Of a DNA stretch of 25,965 nucleotides, positions 19,560 through 25,878 are shown one piece after another. The stretch comes from a virus: the IMG/VR virus record IMGVR_UViG_3300036791_000393, positions 1-25,965 of that record; one strand, written 5' to 3'. The notes under the pieces were generated by a model, which made no database searches, was not told where the DNA came from, and saw nothing but the letters and a program-made list of their open reading frames with translations. Within the stretch, counting starts at the first letter, position 1. Each line of letters opens with the position of its first letter. A program made the position numbers and the translations under genes.

Positions 19560-20036
19560 TCATCTCGGCCGCCGGTTTATCGACAAGGCGGTGTGGGCCG
19601 GACAATAGGGCTGACCGTTTTGAAGGTCGGCCGGCCCGCCGCAGAAGAAAAAAACCGCCGTGCTAGGATCGCCATACGGCCACCGGCATGTGTTGTTCGT
19701 CAGCTCAAGCACGGAACGCCGCTGCGAAATCGCCACCTCCTCGATCGTCGGCGGTCGCGGGATCTCCACGACCACGACCGGGATCGACCGAGCGCGCCAT
19801 TTCCGGACATAAGGTTTGCGCACGCGGGGACGACCTGGGCCCGTGTTCGGTGGCCTCGACAACTTCATCCCCGATCGGCCGACCTTGCCGATCACAGCAT
19901 TTCGCGTGACCGCCCGACCGATCCGGCTGCTGATCTCGTCCGCGATTTCGCTGGCCGTCAGATTCTCGGCGACAAGCTCGCCGAGCAACGTTACGCGCTC
20001 GTCAGTCCAGAAAGTCTTGTCCGCTGAAACAGGCAT
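19560..20036 (-). CDS. GcrA-type cell-cycle regulator (158 aa)
   Basis: The start is ATG at 20036, with AGGAAA about 6 bases upstream. The N-terminal WTDERVTLLGELVAENLTASEIADEI and RNAVIGKVGRSGMKL match the GcrA DNA-binding helix-turn-helix, with the conserved N-A-V-I-G-K. The C-terminus keeps the Cys/His cluster C117 (CRWPYGDP), C132 (FFFCGG) and C145/H148 (PYCPAH). GcrA in Caulobacter and relatives works with sigma-70 and responds to GANTC methylation. A phage-encoded copy could redirect host transcription or serve the phage late programme. Length, 158 aa, is normal for the family. Confidence 0.9.
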   Translation of the reverse strand: MPVSADKTFWTDERVTLLGELVAENLTASEIADEISSRIGRAVTRNAVIGKVGRSGMKLSRPPNTGPGRPRVRKPYVRKWRARSIPVVVVEIPRPPTIEEVAISQRRSVLELTNNTCRWPYGDPSTAVFFFCGGPADLQNGQPYCPAHTALSINRRPR

Positions 20037-20067
20037 GCGTTTTTCCTGCGCGTTTAAAGGGCTACAT

Positions 20068-20571
20068 TCATGGAAGCCATCCCCAGCGAGTCCCGCAGGC
20101 GATGCCGGAAATGGCGGTCTCACTGCACGAAAAATTTTGAGCGATCTGTTTGAGAAGAAGGCCGCTCGCTCTTAGGCGTCTGATTTCCCGCACATCCTCA
20201 GGAGAAAAAATTGCTTTGTGATTATCCGATCCCCGCGTGCCGTTGCGGCCCCTCGTATCCCTGTCGAGGTTGTTTTGGGCAACCGTTCCCGGAGAAAGAT
20301 GTGCGGGATTCACGCACCTGCGATTGTCGCAACTGTGCATGACGACCAATCCCGCAGGAACCGGTGCGCACGCGAATTCATATGCAAAGCGGTGAGCGCC
20401 GACGTTTCTTTTTCCGTTCCACACAACGCCATAGCCGTTGCCGTCGCGAGCGCGCAGCCAGGGCCAGCAGCCCGAGGGGCCACCCGATTTGTCGCAATGC
20501 GACCAGAAAGTATCTCGAATAGCCAAAGCGTTCCCCGTGGCGTTGGAACTAGACGCACGCAACAAACGCAA
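20068..20571 (-). CDS. HNH homing-type endonuclease with C-terminal HTH (167 aa)
   Basis: Residues about 35-48 (CWPWLRARDGNGYG), AHRFAYEFA (59-67) and HSCDNRRCVNPAHL (79-92) are the H-N-H / treble-clef motif of the HNH_3 family. The C-terminal FSPEDVREIRRLRASGLLLKQIAQNFSCSETAISGI is a helix-turn-helix as in HNH homing endonucleases. Such genes are usually free-standing mobile invaders that cut DNA. The start is uncertain: TTG at 20571, one base after the Cro-like stop, or TTG at 20526 preceded by GGGGAA. No ATG precedes the motif. Apart from mobility it has no known phage role. Confidence 0.85.
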   Translation of the reverse strand: MRLLRASSSNATGNALAIRDTFWSHCDKSGGPSGCWPWLRARDGNGYGVVWNGKRNVGAHRFAYEFACAPVPAGLVVMHSCDNRRCVNPAHLSPGTVAQNNLDRDTRGRNGTRGSDNHKAIFSPEDVREIRRLRASGLLLKQIAQNFSCSETAISGIACGTRWGWLP

Positions 20572-20572
20572 C

Positions 20573-20797
20573 TCAGGCGACGGCCGTTTTCATGCTCCAA
20601 AGGAGCGGGTCGGCGGTGTGGCCGGCGCTTTCCAAAATCTCGGTGAACAGGACGTATGAGTTAGGCGGTAGTCGCTCGCGCTCGCGCCACATGTTCGCGG
20701 CGTGCGGGACCAAACCGAGCAATTCAGTGGCTCGGCGGTCGCCGATGACTTCGAGAACCTCACCTACGGTTAGGAGATGCTTGCGCCGCGCAGCCAT
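20573..20797 (-). CDS. Cro-like small HTH protein (74 aa)
   Basis: ATG at 20797 (a GTG at 20812 is in frame but lies inside operator O1). The sequence VGEVLEVIGDRRATELLGLVPHAANMWRERERLPPNSYVLFTEILE has the Cro-type order: helix-turn-helix with WRERERLPPN at the end of the recognition helix and a long C-terminal helix. It is divergent from the XRE repressor gene with operator O1 between, the classical layout of a phage switch. If the -35 at 20826-20831 is used, the transcript would start near 20796 and be leaderless or nearly so. Family is inferred from pattern. Confidence 0.75.
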   Translation of the reverse strand: MAARRKHLLTVGEVLEVIGDRRATELLGLVPHAANMWRERERLPPNSYVLFTEILESAGHTADPLLWSMKTAVA

Positions 20798-20802
20798 GTG
20801 TG

Positions 20803-20831
20803 CTTTTCTCACGCCACGTGAGTGGCGTCAA
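20803..20831 (-). promoter_or_regulatory. Candidate leftward promoter with operator in the spacer
   Basis: Minus strand reads TTGACG (20826-20831), then 17 bases, then GAAAAG (20803-20808). The -35 is good and the -10 poor. Operator O1 occupies most of the spacer. Start would fall close to the Cro-like ATG. Confidence 0.35.
20808..20822. promoter_or_regulatory. Operator O1, CTCACG-CCA-CGTGAG
   Basis: CTCACGCCACGTGAG has two 6-bp half-sites related by dyad symmetry. It overlaps a second dyad (ACGCCAC / GTGGCGT, 20811-20828). The same half-sites recur at 21499-21513 and 21530-21544. It sits between the divergent Cro-like and XRE genes. Confidence 0.75.
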
Positions 20832-20886
20832 GTAGCGTGTTTGTGCGAGTGGAATGATGTTCGTGTATCTAGCACACTCTCGGCCC

Positions 20887-21207
20887 ATGGCCCGAGAAGT
20901 TGAGAATCCACAATCGGTTGATGCAATTTCGCATCGCCTCCTTTTGCTCAGGAAGGCGCTCGGTTATTCACAGCCCGCCCTCGCGCAATTGCTCGGCCAG
21001 GCATCCGGAACGTGGGCTATGTACGAGACCGGCGATCGGCGCATCTCGCTCGACGAGGCGCTGAAACTCTGCGCCCGATTTGGTGCCTCACTTGATTGGA
21101 TTTACAGGGGAAATATCCATTCCATGCCGGCCGATCTCGCCGAAAAAATCCAGATCCAAGTGCAGCTTGAGGTCGCCCAGCAGAAGCCTACCCGCCGGCG
21201 ATCTTGA
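20887..21207 (+). CDS. XRE-family repressor (CI-like, 106 aa)
   Basis: HTH of the XRE family: ISHRLLLLRKALGYSQPALAQLLGQASGTWAMYETGDRRISLDEALKLCARFGASLDWIYRG, with the standard arrangement of S-Q-P-A-L-A-Q-L-L-G in the recognition region. No peptidase (LexA-like) domain follows, so it is a short repressor of the Cro/C2 type. The start is uncertain: ATG at 20887 (MAREV...) suits a promoter with TTGTGC at 20841-20846 and TGTATC at 20864-20869, while ATGs at 20854 and 20857 are also in frame. It is divergent from the Cro-like gene and near three identical operators, so it is probably the lysogeny repressor. Confidence 0.85.
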   Translation: MAREVENPQSVDAISHRLLLLRKALGYSQPALAQLLGQASGTWAMYETGDRRISLDEALKLCARFGASLDWIYRGNIHSMPADLAEKIQIQVQLEVAQQKPTRRRS

Positions 21208-21370
21208 CGACGTTTTCGGCGACGCTCTCCAGCGGCTGCCATTCGATTAGATCGTGCACCAGCGCCAGAATTGCGAGCGCCTGCGCCTTATCCTCGGGAA
21301 GTTGAACAAATACTTGTGCCGCCAATCGTTTTAGGCAGGCGGCCCGTTCTTCAGCCTGCTCATGTTGCAT
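21188..21370 (-). CDS. Hypothetical small helical protein (60 aa)
   Basis: 60 codons from ATG 21370, convergent with the repressor gene and overlapping its 3' end by 20 bases. The sequence is amphipathic (EERAACLKRLAAQVFVQLPEDKAQALAILALVHDLIEW). No Shine-Dalgarno is obvious. It may be a real short gene in the switch region; weak support. Confidence 0.4.
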   Translation of the reverse strand: MQHEQAEERAACLKRLAAQVFVQLPEDKAQALAILALVHDLIEWQPLESVAENVVKIAGG

Positions 21371-21434
21371 TGCCGCACCCGGACTTTGTAATGCATTTCA
21401 CACGTTCCAAGGTATCACGTGCGGGGACGACACG

Positions 21435-21454
21435 TAACGGTCACAGTGCCGTTA
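21435..21454. promoter_or_regulatory. Second palindrome type, TAACGG ... CCGTTA
   Basis: TAACGG (21435-21440) and CCGTTA (21449-21454) are perfect complements. Inside, CAC-A-GTG extends the dyad to about nine bases with a one-base bulge. It is unrelated to the O1-O3 half-sites, so a different protein may bind it. Confidence 0.5.
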
Positions 21455-21498
21455 AATACCTTCTCACGGTCAAATTAATATGATCAACTTTTGTTTCA

Positions 21499-21513
21499 CT
21501 CACGGATCGTGAG
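21499..21513. promoter_or_regulatory. Operator O2, CTCACG-GAT-CGTGAG
   Basis: Same half-sites as O1 and O3 around a GAT centre. It lies directly upstream of the -35 of the rightward early promoter, and its centre is 31 bp from that of O3, close to three DNA turns. Confidence 0.75.
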
Positions 21514-21522
21514 AATTCCCGG

Positions 21523-21551
21523 TTGACTTCTCACGCCGCGTGAGCGATGGT
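21523..21551 (+). promoter_or_regulatory. Rightward early promoter (PR-like)
   Basis: TTGACT at 21523-21528, spacer of 17 bases, GATGGT at 21546-21551. The start would be near 21558, giving a leader of about 17 bases before the ATG at 21575 with GGAGGG at 21565-21570. Operator O3 fills the spacer, so a bound repressor would block polymerase. The -10 is weak. Confidence 0.55.
21530..21544. promoter_or_regulatory. Operator O3, CTCACGCCGCGTGAG
   Basis: Perfect dyad, 7-1-7 (CTCACGC-C-GCGTGAG). It is located between the -35 and -10 boxes of the rightward promoter. The most symmetric of the three operators. Confidence 0.8.
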
Positions 21552-21574
21552 GTTGCCCTCATCTGGAGGGTCCC

Positions 21575-21889
21575 ATGTCACCGGTCTACGTCATCCGCTG
21601 CAGCTACGACGAGGCGCTGCTCGATCGCTACTACGTGTCCGAACAGGCGGTCGTGCTCGACCTGGCCGGCGGGCACATCCCCACCCGGCACGTCGGCGGC
21701 ATCGACTTCTACGACACCGAAGAGAATTTTGCCCGCTCGGTGACTGAGGACATCGCCCGCGCGCTGGCGAACTACCTCGACCAGCAGAACGACGGGGTCA
21801 CGCCCGACCAGCGCGATTTCATCGAGCAGTGGTGCGGCCTAGCGATGGCACGCGGCTTGCCGGTGCGCGAACTCACGTTCTCCGCATGA
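21575..21889 (+). CDS. First early gene, hypothetical (104 aa)
   Basis: ATG at 21575 with GGAGGG 5 bases upstream; first gene after the rightward promoter. The sequence has a strand-rich start ([29 protein letters not shown]) and a helical second half ([20 protein letters not shown] ... [19 protein letters not shown]). No family is recognised. As first early gene it could be an anti-host or regulatory protein, which is speculation. It overlaps the next gene by ATGA. Confidence 0.8.
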   Translation: MSPVYVIRCSYDEALLDRYYVSEQAVVLDLAGGHIPTRHVGGIDFYDTEENFARSVTEDIARALANYLDQQNDGVTPDQRDFIEQWCGLAMARGLPVRELTFSA

Positions 21890-22059
21890 CCGACTTTGTT
21901 CGCCCGTTCGATCGCATCTGCGTCCCGGTGCGGCTCAAGGTCTCCACCCGCATGTCGCAGGACGTGTACGGCTACTGCGCCGACCACCACATCACCATGG
22001 CCGAGGCGTACCGGCGCGGCATGCAGAAGCTGATCGAAGAGGAAAGGCAGAAGCAGTGA
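21886..22059 (+). CDS. Small RHH-like DNA-binding protein (57 aa)
   Basis: ATG at 21886 overlaps the preceding stop. The sequence [41 protein letters not shown] has a beta strand followed by two helices, matching the ribbon-helix-helix (CopG/Arc/MetJ) plan. It would dimerise and bind DNA through the strand. It precedes the annealing-protein gene (GTGA overlap). Role is probably early regulation; family inferred. Confidence 0.65.
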   Translation: MTDFVRPFDRICVPVRLKVSTRMSQDVYGYCADHHITMAEAYRRGMQKLIEEERQKQ

Positions 22060-23441
22060 ACGTCCCCGCAATCAGGCCCGCGCCAGCCGTCTCGCGCTTC
22101 ACGCCCGATCAGGTCGACCTGATCAAGCGCACAATCTGCCAGAAGGCGACCGACGACGAATTTCAGTTGTTCATGTATCAATGCGACCGCACCGGCCTCG
22201 ATCCGTTCGCGCGCCAAATCTATGCGATCAAGCGGTGGGACCAGCAGGCCGGGCGCGAGGTCATGGGAATTCAGACCTCGATCGACGGCTTTCGGTTGGT
22301 CGCCGGCCGCACGCACGAATACACCGGCCAAGTCGGCCCGTTCTGGTGCGACAAAGACGGCGAGTGGCGCGACGTGTGGACATCGAAGGAGCCGCCCGCC
22401 GCGGCGCGCGTCGGTGTGCTGCGCGCCGGCTTCCGCGAGCCCTGCTGGGGCGTCGCGCGCTTCGATGCCTATGCCCAGCGCAAGAAGGACGGTGGCTTGA
22501 CGCGCATGTGGGCCGCGATGGGCGACGTGATGATAGCGAAGTGCGCCGAGGCGCTGGCGCTGCGCAAGGCGTTCCCGCAGGAGCTTTCCGGCCTCTACAC
22601 GGCCGACGAGATGGCGCAGGCCGACGAGCCGCGTCCGCTCAAGAAGGACGCGCGCGCCGAGTACCACGCGCTGCTCGCCGAGACGGACGCACTGGCCGAT
22701 GAGGCTGCGATCAAGCGGTGGTGGACGGACAACGCGGCGCGCGTCGCCAAGATGCCGGCCGAGTGGCGCACCGAGCTCGTGAACGTGCTCGATGTGAAGA
22801 TCGCGGCCATCGCGGCGGGCGAGGAGCCGGCGCGGGCCGGAGAGATCGTCGCCGAGGGCTGGACCGATCGACAGGCCGCGAGCCTACAGAGGGCGGCCGC
22901 GAGCCATGAGCCGCCGCCGCCCGACGAGACGCCGCCCGAATGGGACAGCAAGTGGGACGCGCTCGGCCCGGTGAAGCAGGCCGGCATCCTGTGCAAGGAG
23001 CCAGCGTTTTGGCAATTTCTGAAGGAGCAATATCTGATTGCCGGCGAGATGACAGACAAGATGGCCGCCGAGTGCGTTCGCCAAGTGTGTCGCGTCAAAT
23101 CGCGCGCCGACATCCTCGAAGGCGACAAGTCGAACGATTATTGGATGGACCTCGTGGCTCGCTACCGCGCATGGCAGCGCGAGCCCGCCATCGTCGAATC
23201 CCCGCGCCAACCGGACAACCGCGCGGCGGACGCGGGCGCCTCTGACCGTTCCCCTCCTCCCACCCCAGCAGAGGCGCCCGAAGTCCTTGAGCAGGTCGAT
23301 GATGAACTTTGGGAGGCTGCCATCAAGGGCGAGGCTGCATTGGAAGCCGAGTGGGCTGCCACACATCCCGCCCACCAGGCGAAGCTGCAAGAGCGCATGG
23401 ACACCGTGCACCGGCCGCGCGCGCGGAAGGGGGCGGCATGA
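22056..23441 (+). CDS. Bet/RecT-family single-strand annealing protein with long C-terminus (461 aa)
   Basis: GTG at 22056 overlaps the previous stop (GTGA), with GAGGAAAGG upstream. Residues 1-200 fit the lambda Red-beta/Bet family. These include [71 protein letters not shown], and [28 protein letters not shown]. It would anneal single strands in phage recombination. Residues 200-461 are an unusual extension, charged and linker-rich with Pro/Ala stretches. A partner exonuclease (YqaJ or Exo) is not in the window. Confidence 0.92.
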   Translation: MNVPAIRPAPAVSRFTPDQVDLIKRTICQKATDDEFQLFMYQCDRTGLDPFARQIYAIKRWDQQAGREVMGIQTSIDGFRLVAGRTHEYTGQVGPFWCDKDGEWRDVWTSKEPPAAARVGVLRAGFREPCWGVARFDAYAQRKKDGGLTRMWAAMGDVMIAKCAEALALRKAFPQELSGLYTADEMAQADEPRPLKKDARAEYHALLAETDALADEAAIKRWWTDNAARVAKMPAEWRTELVNVLDVKIAAIAAGEEPARAGEIVAEGWTDRQAASLQRAAASHEPPPPDETPPEWDSKWDALGPVKQAGILCKEPAFWQFLKEQYLIAGEMTDKMAAECVRQVCRVKSRADILEGDKSNDYWMDLVARYRAWQREPAIVESPRQPDNRAADAGASDRSPPPTPAEAPEVLEQVDDELWEAAIKGEAALEAEWAATHPAHQAKLQERMDTVHRPRARKGAA

Positions 23442-23551
23442 CCGGCTGGTCGCATCTCCTCTGGCTCGGCCTGCTGTTCGACATGGCGTGCCTCGCGCTG
23501 TTCGCGTGGTTCGCATATCCGGCGCCGGTGATGGACGAGGACGCGGCATGA
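23438..23551 (+). CDS. Small membrane protein (37 aa)
   Basis: 37 residues with one long hydrophobic span ([23 protein letters not shown]). It overlaps the preceding gene (ATGA) and the following gene (ATGA), so it is well placed in the early operon. Family unknown. Short membrane proteins in early phage operons are sometimes superinfection-exclusion or host-takeover factors, which is only a guess. Confidence 0.6.
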   Translation: MTGWSHLLWLGLLFDMACLALFAWFAYPAPVMDEDAA

Positions 23552-23826
23552 CGCCCGAGCTCAAGTCGATGCTGGTCTCCGGATTCCGGCCGCCCTGGCA
23601 GGATCGCGAGGTGCTCGCCCTGTGTCTCGGTGTGGTCGACAACACGCTCGAGGCGTGGGTCGCGCAGAGCGTCATCCCCGCTCCTCGTAAGCGCGGCGGC
23701 AAGCTGCTCTGGAAGTGGTCCGAGGTCGACGAATGGCTTACCGTGGGGAAGGCCGGGGGGCCGGCCGACAAGGCTGAGGAGATTCGCAATGGAACGAGAG
23801 CGGCCGCGGCTGCTGCGCGTCACTGA
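23548..23826 (+). CDS. AlpA/excisionase-like HTH protein (92 aa)
   Basis: ATG at 23548 overlaps the previous stop. WQDREVLALCLGVVDNTLEAWVAQSVIPAPRKRGGKLLWKWSEVDEWL is the MerR-type winged HTH of AlpA/Xis proteins: a recognition helix, then the G-x-x-L-W-x-x-x-E-V-D-x-W-L wing. The integrase gene starts inside its end (38-bp overlap), as in xis-int pairs. It would bind att-adjacent sites to steer excision or activate the integrase. The C-terminus is low complexity (RAAAAAARH). Confidence 0.8.
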   Translation: MTPELKSMLVSGFRPPWQDREVLALCLGVVDNTLEAWVAQSVIPAPRKRGGKLLWKWSEVDEWLTVGKAGGPADKAEEIRNGTRAAAAAARH

Positions 23827-24781
23827 CGACAGCTTCGCTGCGCTGATCAGGCTATTTCGGCTGACATCGAAGTGGACCCTCCCGCAGGCCAAGGGCGGCT
23901 ATGCGGACGGCACCAAGCTTAATTGGTCGCGCGAACTCGACTTCATGGCGCGGCCGGATTGCCTCGGAGCGCTGACCGTCCAGGAAATCCGCCCGTCGCT
24001 GGTGCAGGCTTTTTTCGATGGGATCGACGATCGGCCTGGCAAGCAGAAAATCGCCATGGCGGTTCTCAAGCAACTCGAGCGGTGGGCGATCGTCCGCGAG
24101 TTGCTGCCGATGCCGATCACGCTCGGCGTCGAGATCGGCGACAGCGACGGCGGCCATATCCCGTGGACCGACGATCACGTCACGCTGGCCGAGCGTGAGG
24201 CACGGCCGGACCTGGCCCGCGTGGTGACGCTCGCCGCCAACACCGGGCAGCGCGGCTCCGACTTGGTGCGCATGGGGCCGACCGACATCGAACTCTACAA
24301 GGGCATTCGAGGCATCCTCGTCGCCCACACGATGAAGATCAAAAAGCAGGTGTGGATACCGATCACCGCCGAGCTCGAGGCCGCGATGGCGACCTGGGAG
24401 CGCCGGCCGGGGCCGTTCCTGACGAAGCCGGATGGCTCACCGTGGACCCGCGTGGCTCTGGGCAGGGCATGGGCATGGGAGCGCGACCACAATCCAGCGC
24501 TCGCCCCATTGCGCCTGGAGGCCCTTGCGCTCGACCCCGTCGCCGCACCGCGCCGCGATCTCGGTCTCGTCGTCCACGGTCTCCGCGGGACCGCCTGCGT
24601 CCGCCTCAAGCGGGCCGGCGCCACCGAGCTGCAGATTTCCGACATGATCGGGATGTCGCCCGCCATGGTGGCACTGTACTGCCGCTTCTCGGCGCAGAAG
24701 GAGAACGCCGCGGCGGCGGTCATCCATCTCGACCGGGCACGGGCCTCTTCCCGCGCGTCTCGAGAGAGCAACGGAGAGTGA
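23789..24781 (+). CDS. int: Tyrosine recombinase / integrase (330 aa)
   Basis: ATG at 23789 with GAGGAG 8 bases upstream. The catalytic set is visible: R155 (NTGQRGSDLVRM), K185 or K186 (MKIKKQVWIP), H263-x2-R266 (VHGLRGTACVRL) and nucleophile Y297 (MVALYCRF). It performs site-specific integration and excision. Length is normal for a phage integrase with a reduced arm domain. It overlaps the Xis-like gene and shares the early operon with the annealing protein. The attachment site is not identified; no tRNA is seen next to it. Confidence 0.93.
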   Translation: MERERPRLLRVTDDSFAALIRLFRLTSKWTLPQAKGGYADGTKLNWSRELDFMARPDCLGALTVQEIRPSLVQAFFDGIDDRPGKQKIAMAVLKQLERWAIVRELLPMPITLGVEIGDSDGGHIPWTDDHVTLAEREARPDLARVVTLAANTGQRGSDLVRMGPTDIELYKGIRGILVAHTMKIKKQVWIPITAELEAAMATWERRPGPFLTKPDGSPWTRVALGRAWAWERDHNPALAPLRLEALALDPVAAPRRDLGLVVHGLRGTACVRLKRAGATELQISDMIGMSPAMVALYCRFSAQKENAAAAVIHLDRARASSRASRESNGE

Positions 24782-24784
24782 TCG

Positions 24785-24967
24785 ATGATTACGTTTTTCA
24801 GGAATTGGTTTGACGAAAACAAGGTTCCGCACCTGTCGATCGAGGGCGGCGTATGGGCTGTGCTCGGAATTCCGATCCTGCCCTACCTCGAAGTAGATTT
24901 TTGGTGGACCGACAAACGAACGGAAGGAAAACAAGAGGGCCTTCATTTCTGGTTTCGCAGGGGATAA
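24785..24967 (+). CDS. Hypothetical small protein (60 aa)
   Basis: ATG at 24785 follows GGAGAG in the end of the integrase gene. The product is hydrophobic and aromatic-rich (FFRNWFDENKVPHLSIEGGVWAVLGIPILPYLEVDFWW) and then charged (TDKRTEGKQEG). Its base composition is less GC-rich than the neighbours, suggesting recent acquisition. No family is recognised; could be an accessory gene. Confidence 0.55.
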   Translation: MITFFRNWFDENKVPHLSIEGGVWAVLGIPILPYLEVDFWWTDKRTEGKQEGLHFWFRRG

Positions 24968-25067
24968 CCCATTGAAATGACAGAGCGCCCTAATCTCGCA
25001 AGTTTGGGCACGGTCCTTTTAGGCCAACGCCTTAGCGGCGCGCTCCATCTCAAATCGCACCCAAATT

Positions 25068-25090
25068 ACCGCCCGGCAATGTCGGGCGGT
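25068..25090. other. GC-rich hairpin between the 60-aa gene and the methyltransferase gene
   Basis: ACCGCCCG (25068-25075) pairs with CGGGCGGT (25083-25090) with a 7-base loop. It is not followed by a T run on the plus strand, so it is not a standard intrinsic terminator. It may be a binding site or an mRNA processing structure in the 149-bp gap before the methyltransferase gene; the rest of the gap shows nothing else. Confidence 0.45.
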
Positions 25091-25116
25091 GCCAACACGT
25101 ATGCGGACGGAACCCG

Positions 25117-25872
25117 ATGAAGCTCGTCCTGTCCCTTTTCCCCGGCATCGGCCTTCTCGACATGGCTTTCGAGGAGGCGGGGTTCTGCGTCGTCCGCGGG
25201 CCGGACCTCCTCTGGGGCGGCGACGTGCGCGACTTCCACCCGCCGGCCGGAGTGTTCAATGGCGTGATCGGCGGGCCGCCCTGCCAGATTTTCTCGAGGA
25301 TGCGCCACATCAACCCGAAGGCCGGGCAGGCGCACGGGAACATGATCCCCGAGTTCGAGCGCGTCGTCGAGGAGGCCAAGCCGGATTGGTTCCTGATGGA
25401 GAACGTGCCCGAGGCGCCCACCCCGGTAGTCGCGTGGTACGCGCTCGCGACGCAGACCATCCGCGACGTGTGGGTGGGGGGCGAGACGAGCCGCCAGCGG
25501 GTCTTCACCTTCGGGCTGCGCCACCACGGCTACGTCAACGGCGTGCCGCCCTTCCGGATCGAGACGCTCGCCCTTCACCGCACTGACCCAGAACCGGCCG
25601 CGCTCGCCGGCGGAGCTCGCCGCGTCCCAGTGAAGCTCGGCGGCAGCGGAAAGGTGAAGGCATCGCGCCGCGTCTGCGCTGGCGACTCCAAGACGGCCGA
25701 AGGCTTCGCGGTCGCGCGCCGCAATCAGGGTCTGCCGGACGATTTCGACCTGCCGCCCTTTACGGTCGCCGCGAAGGTCAAGGCCGTCGGCAACGGCGTG
25801 CCGCTCGCGATGGGCCGCGCCGTGGCGAAGGCGGTGCTTTCGTCTGCATATGCGAAGACACTGAGGGAGTAG
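25117..25872 (+). CDS. DNA cytosine-5 methyltransferase (251 aa)
   Basis: Motif I LFPGIGLLDMAFEEAGF (residues 7-23, SAM binding), motif IV GGPPCQIFS (52-60, catalytic C56), motif VI ENV (95-97), motif VIII RQRVF (126-130) and motif X VGNGVP (224-229) are all present and in order. It would methylate C5 of cytosine in a short target. The 251-aa length is short, so the target-recognition region between motifs VIII and X is small. A phage orphan enzyme of this type usually protects its DNA from host restriction. The target is not predictable from sequence. Confidence 0.93.
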   Translation: MKLVLSLFPGIGLLDMAFEEAGFCVVRGPDLLWGGDVRDFHPPAGVFNGVIGGPPCQIFSRMRHINPKAGQAHGNMIPEFERVVEEAKPDWFLMENVPEAPTPVVAWYALATQTIRDVWVGGETSRQRVFTFGLRHHGYVNGVPPFRIETLALHRTDPEPAALAGGARRVPVKLGGSGKVKASRRVCAGDSKTAEGFAVARRNQGLPDDFDLPPFTVAAKVKAVGNGVPLAMGRAVAKAVLSSAYAKTLRE

Positions 25873-25878
25873 CAGAAA

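Larger units (their letters stand above)
21371..21574. promoter_or_regulatory. Intergenic control region before the early operon
   Basis: 204 bp holding no gene. It contains the TAACGG palindrome (21435-21454), a half-operator TTCTCACG (21461-21468), an AT-rich patch near 21470-21480, operators O2 and O3, and the rightward early promoter. Several dyads in a short space mark a control region. Confidence 0.7.

Noticed and set aside
25068-25090. Hairpin considered as a rho-independent terminator
   Set aside because: The stem is good but there is no T run after it on the plus strand and only a short AT stretch on the minus strand, so I list it as an undefined hairpin.
24968-25116. Possible tRNA or attP core next to the integrase
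   Set aside because: No T-arm consensus, anticodon stem or CCA-like end is visible. A core cannot be called without the chromosomal junction sequence.
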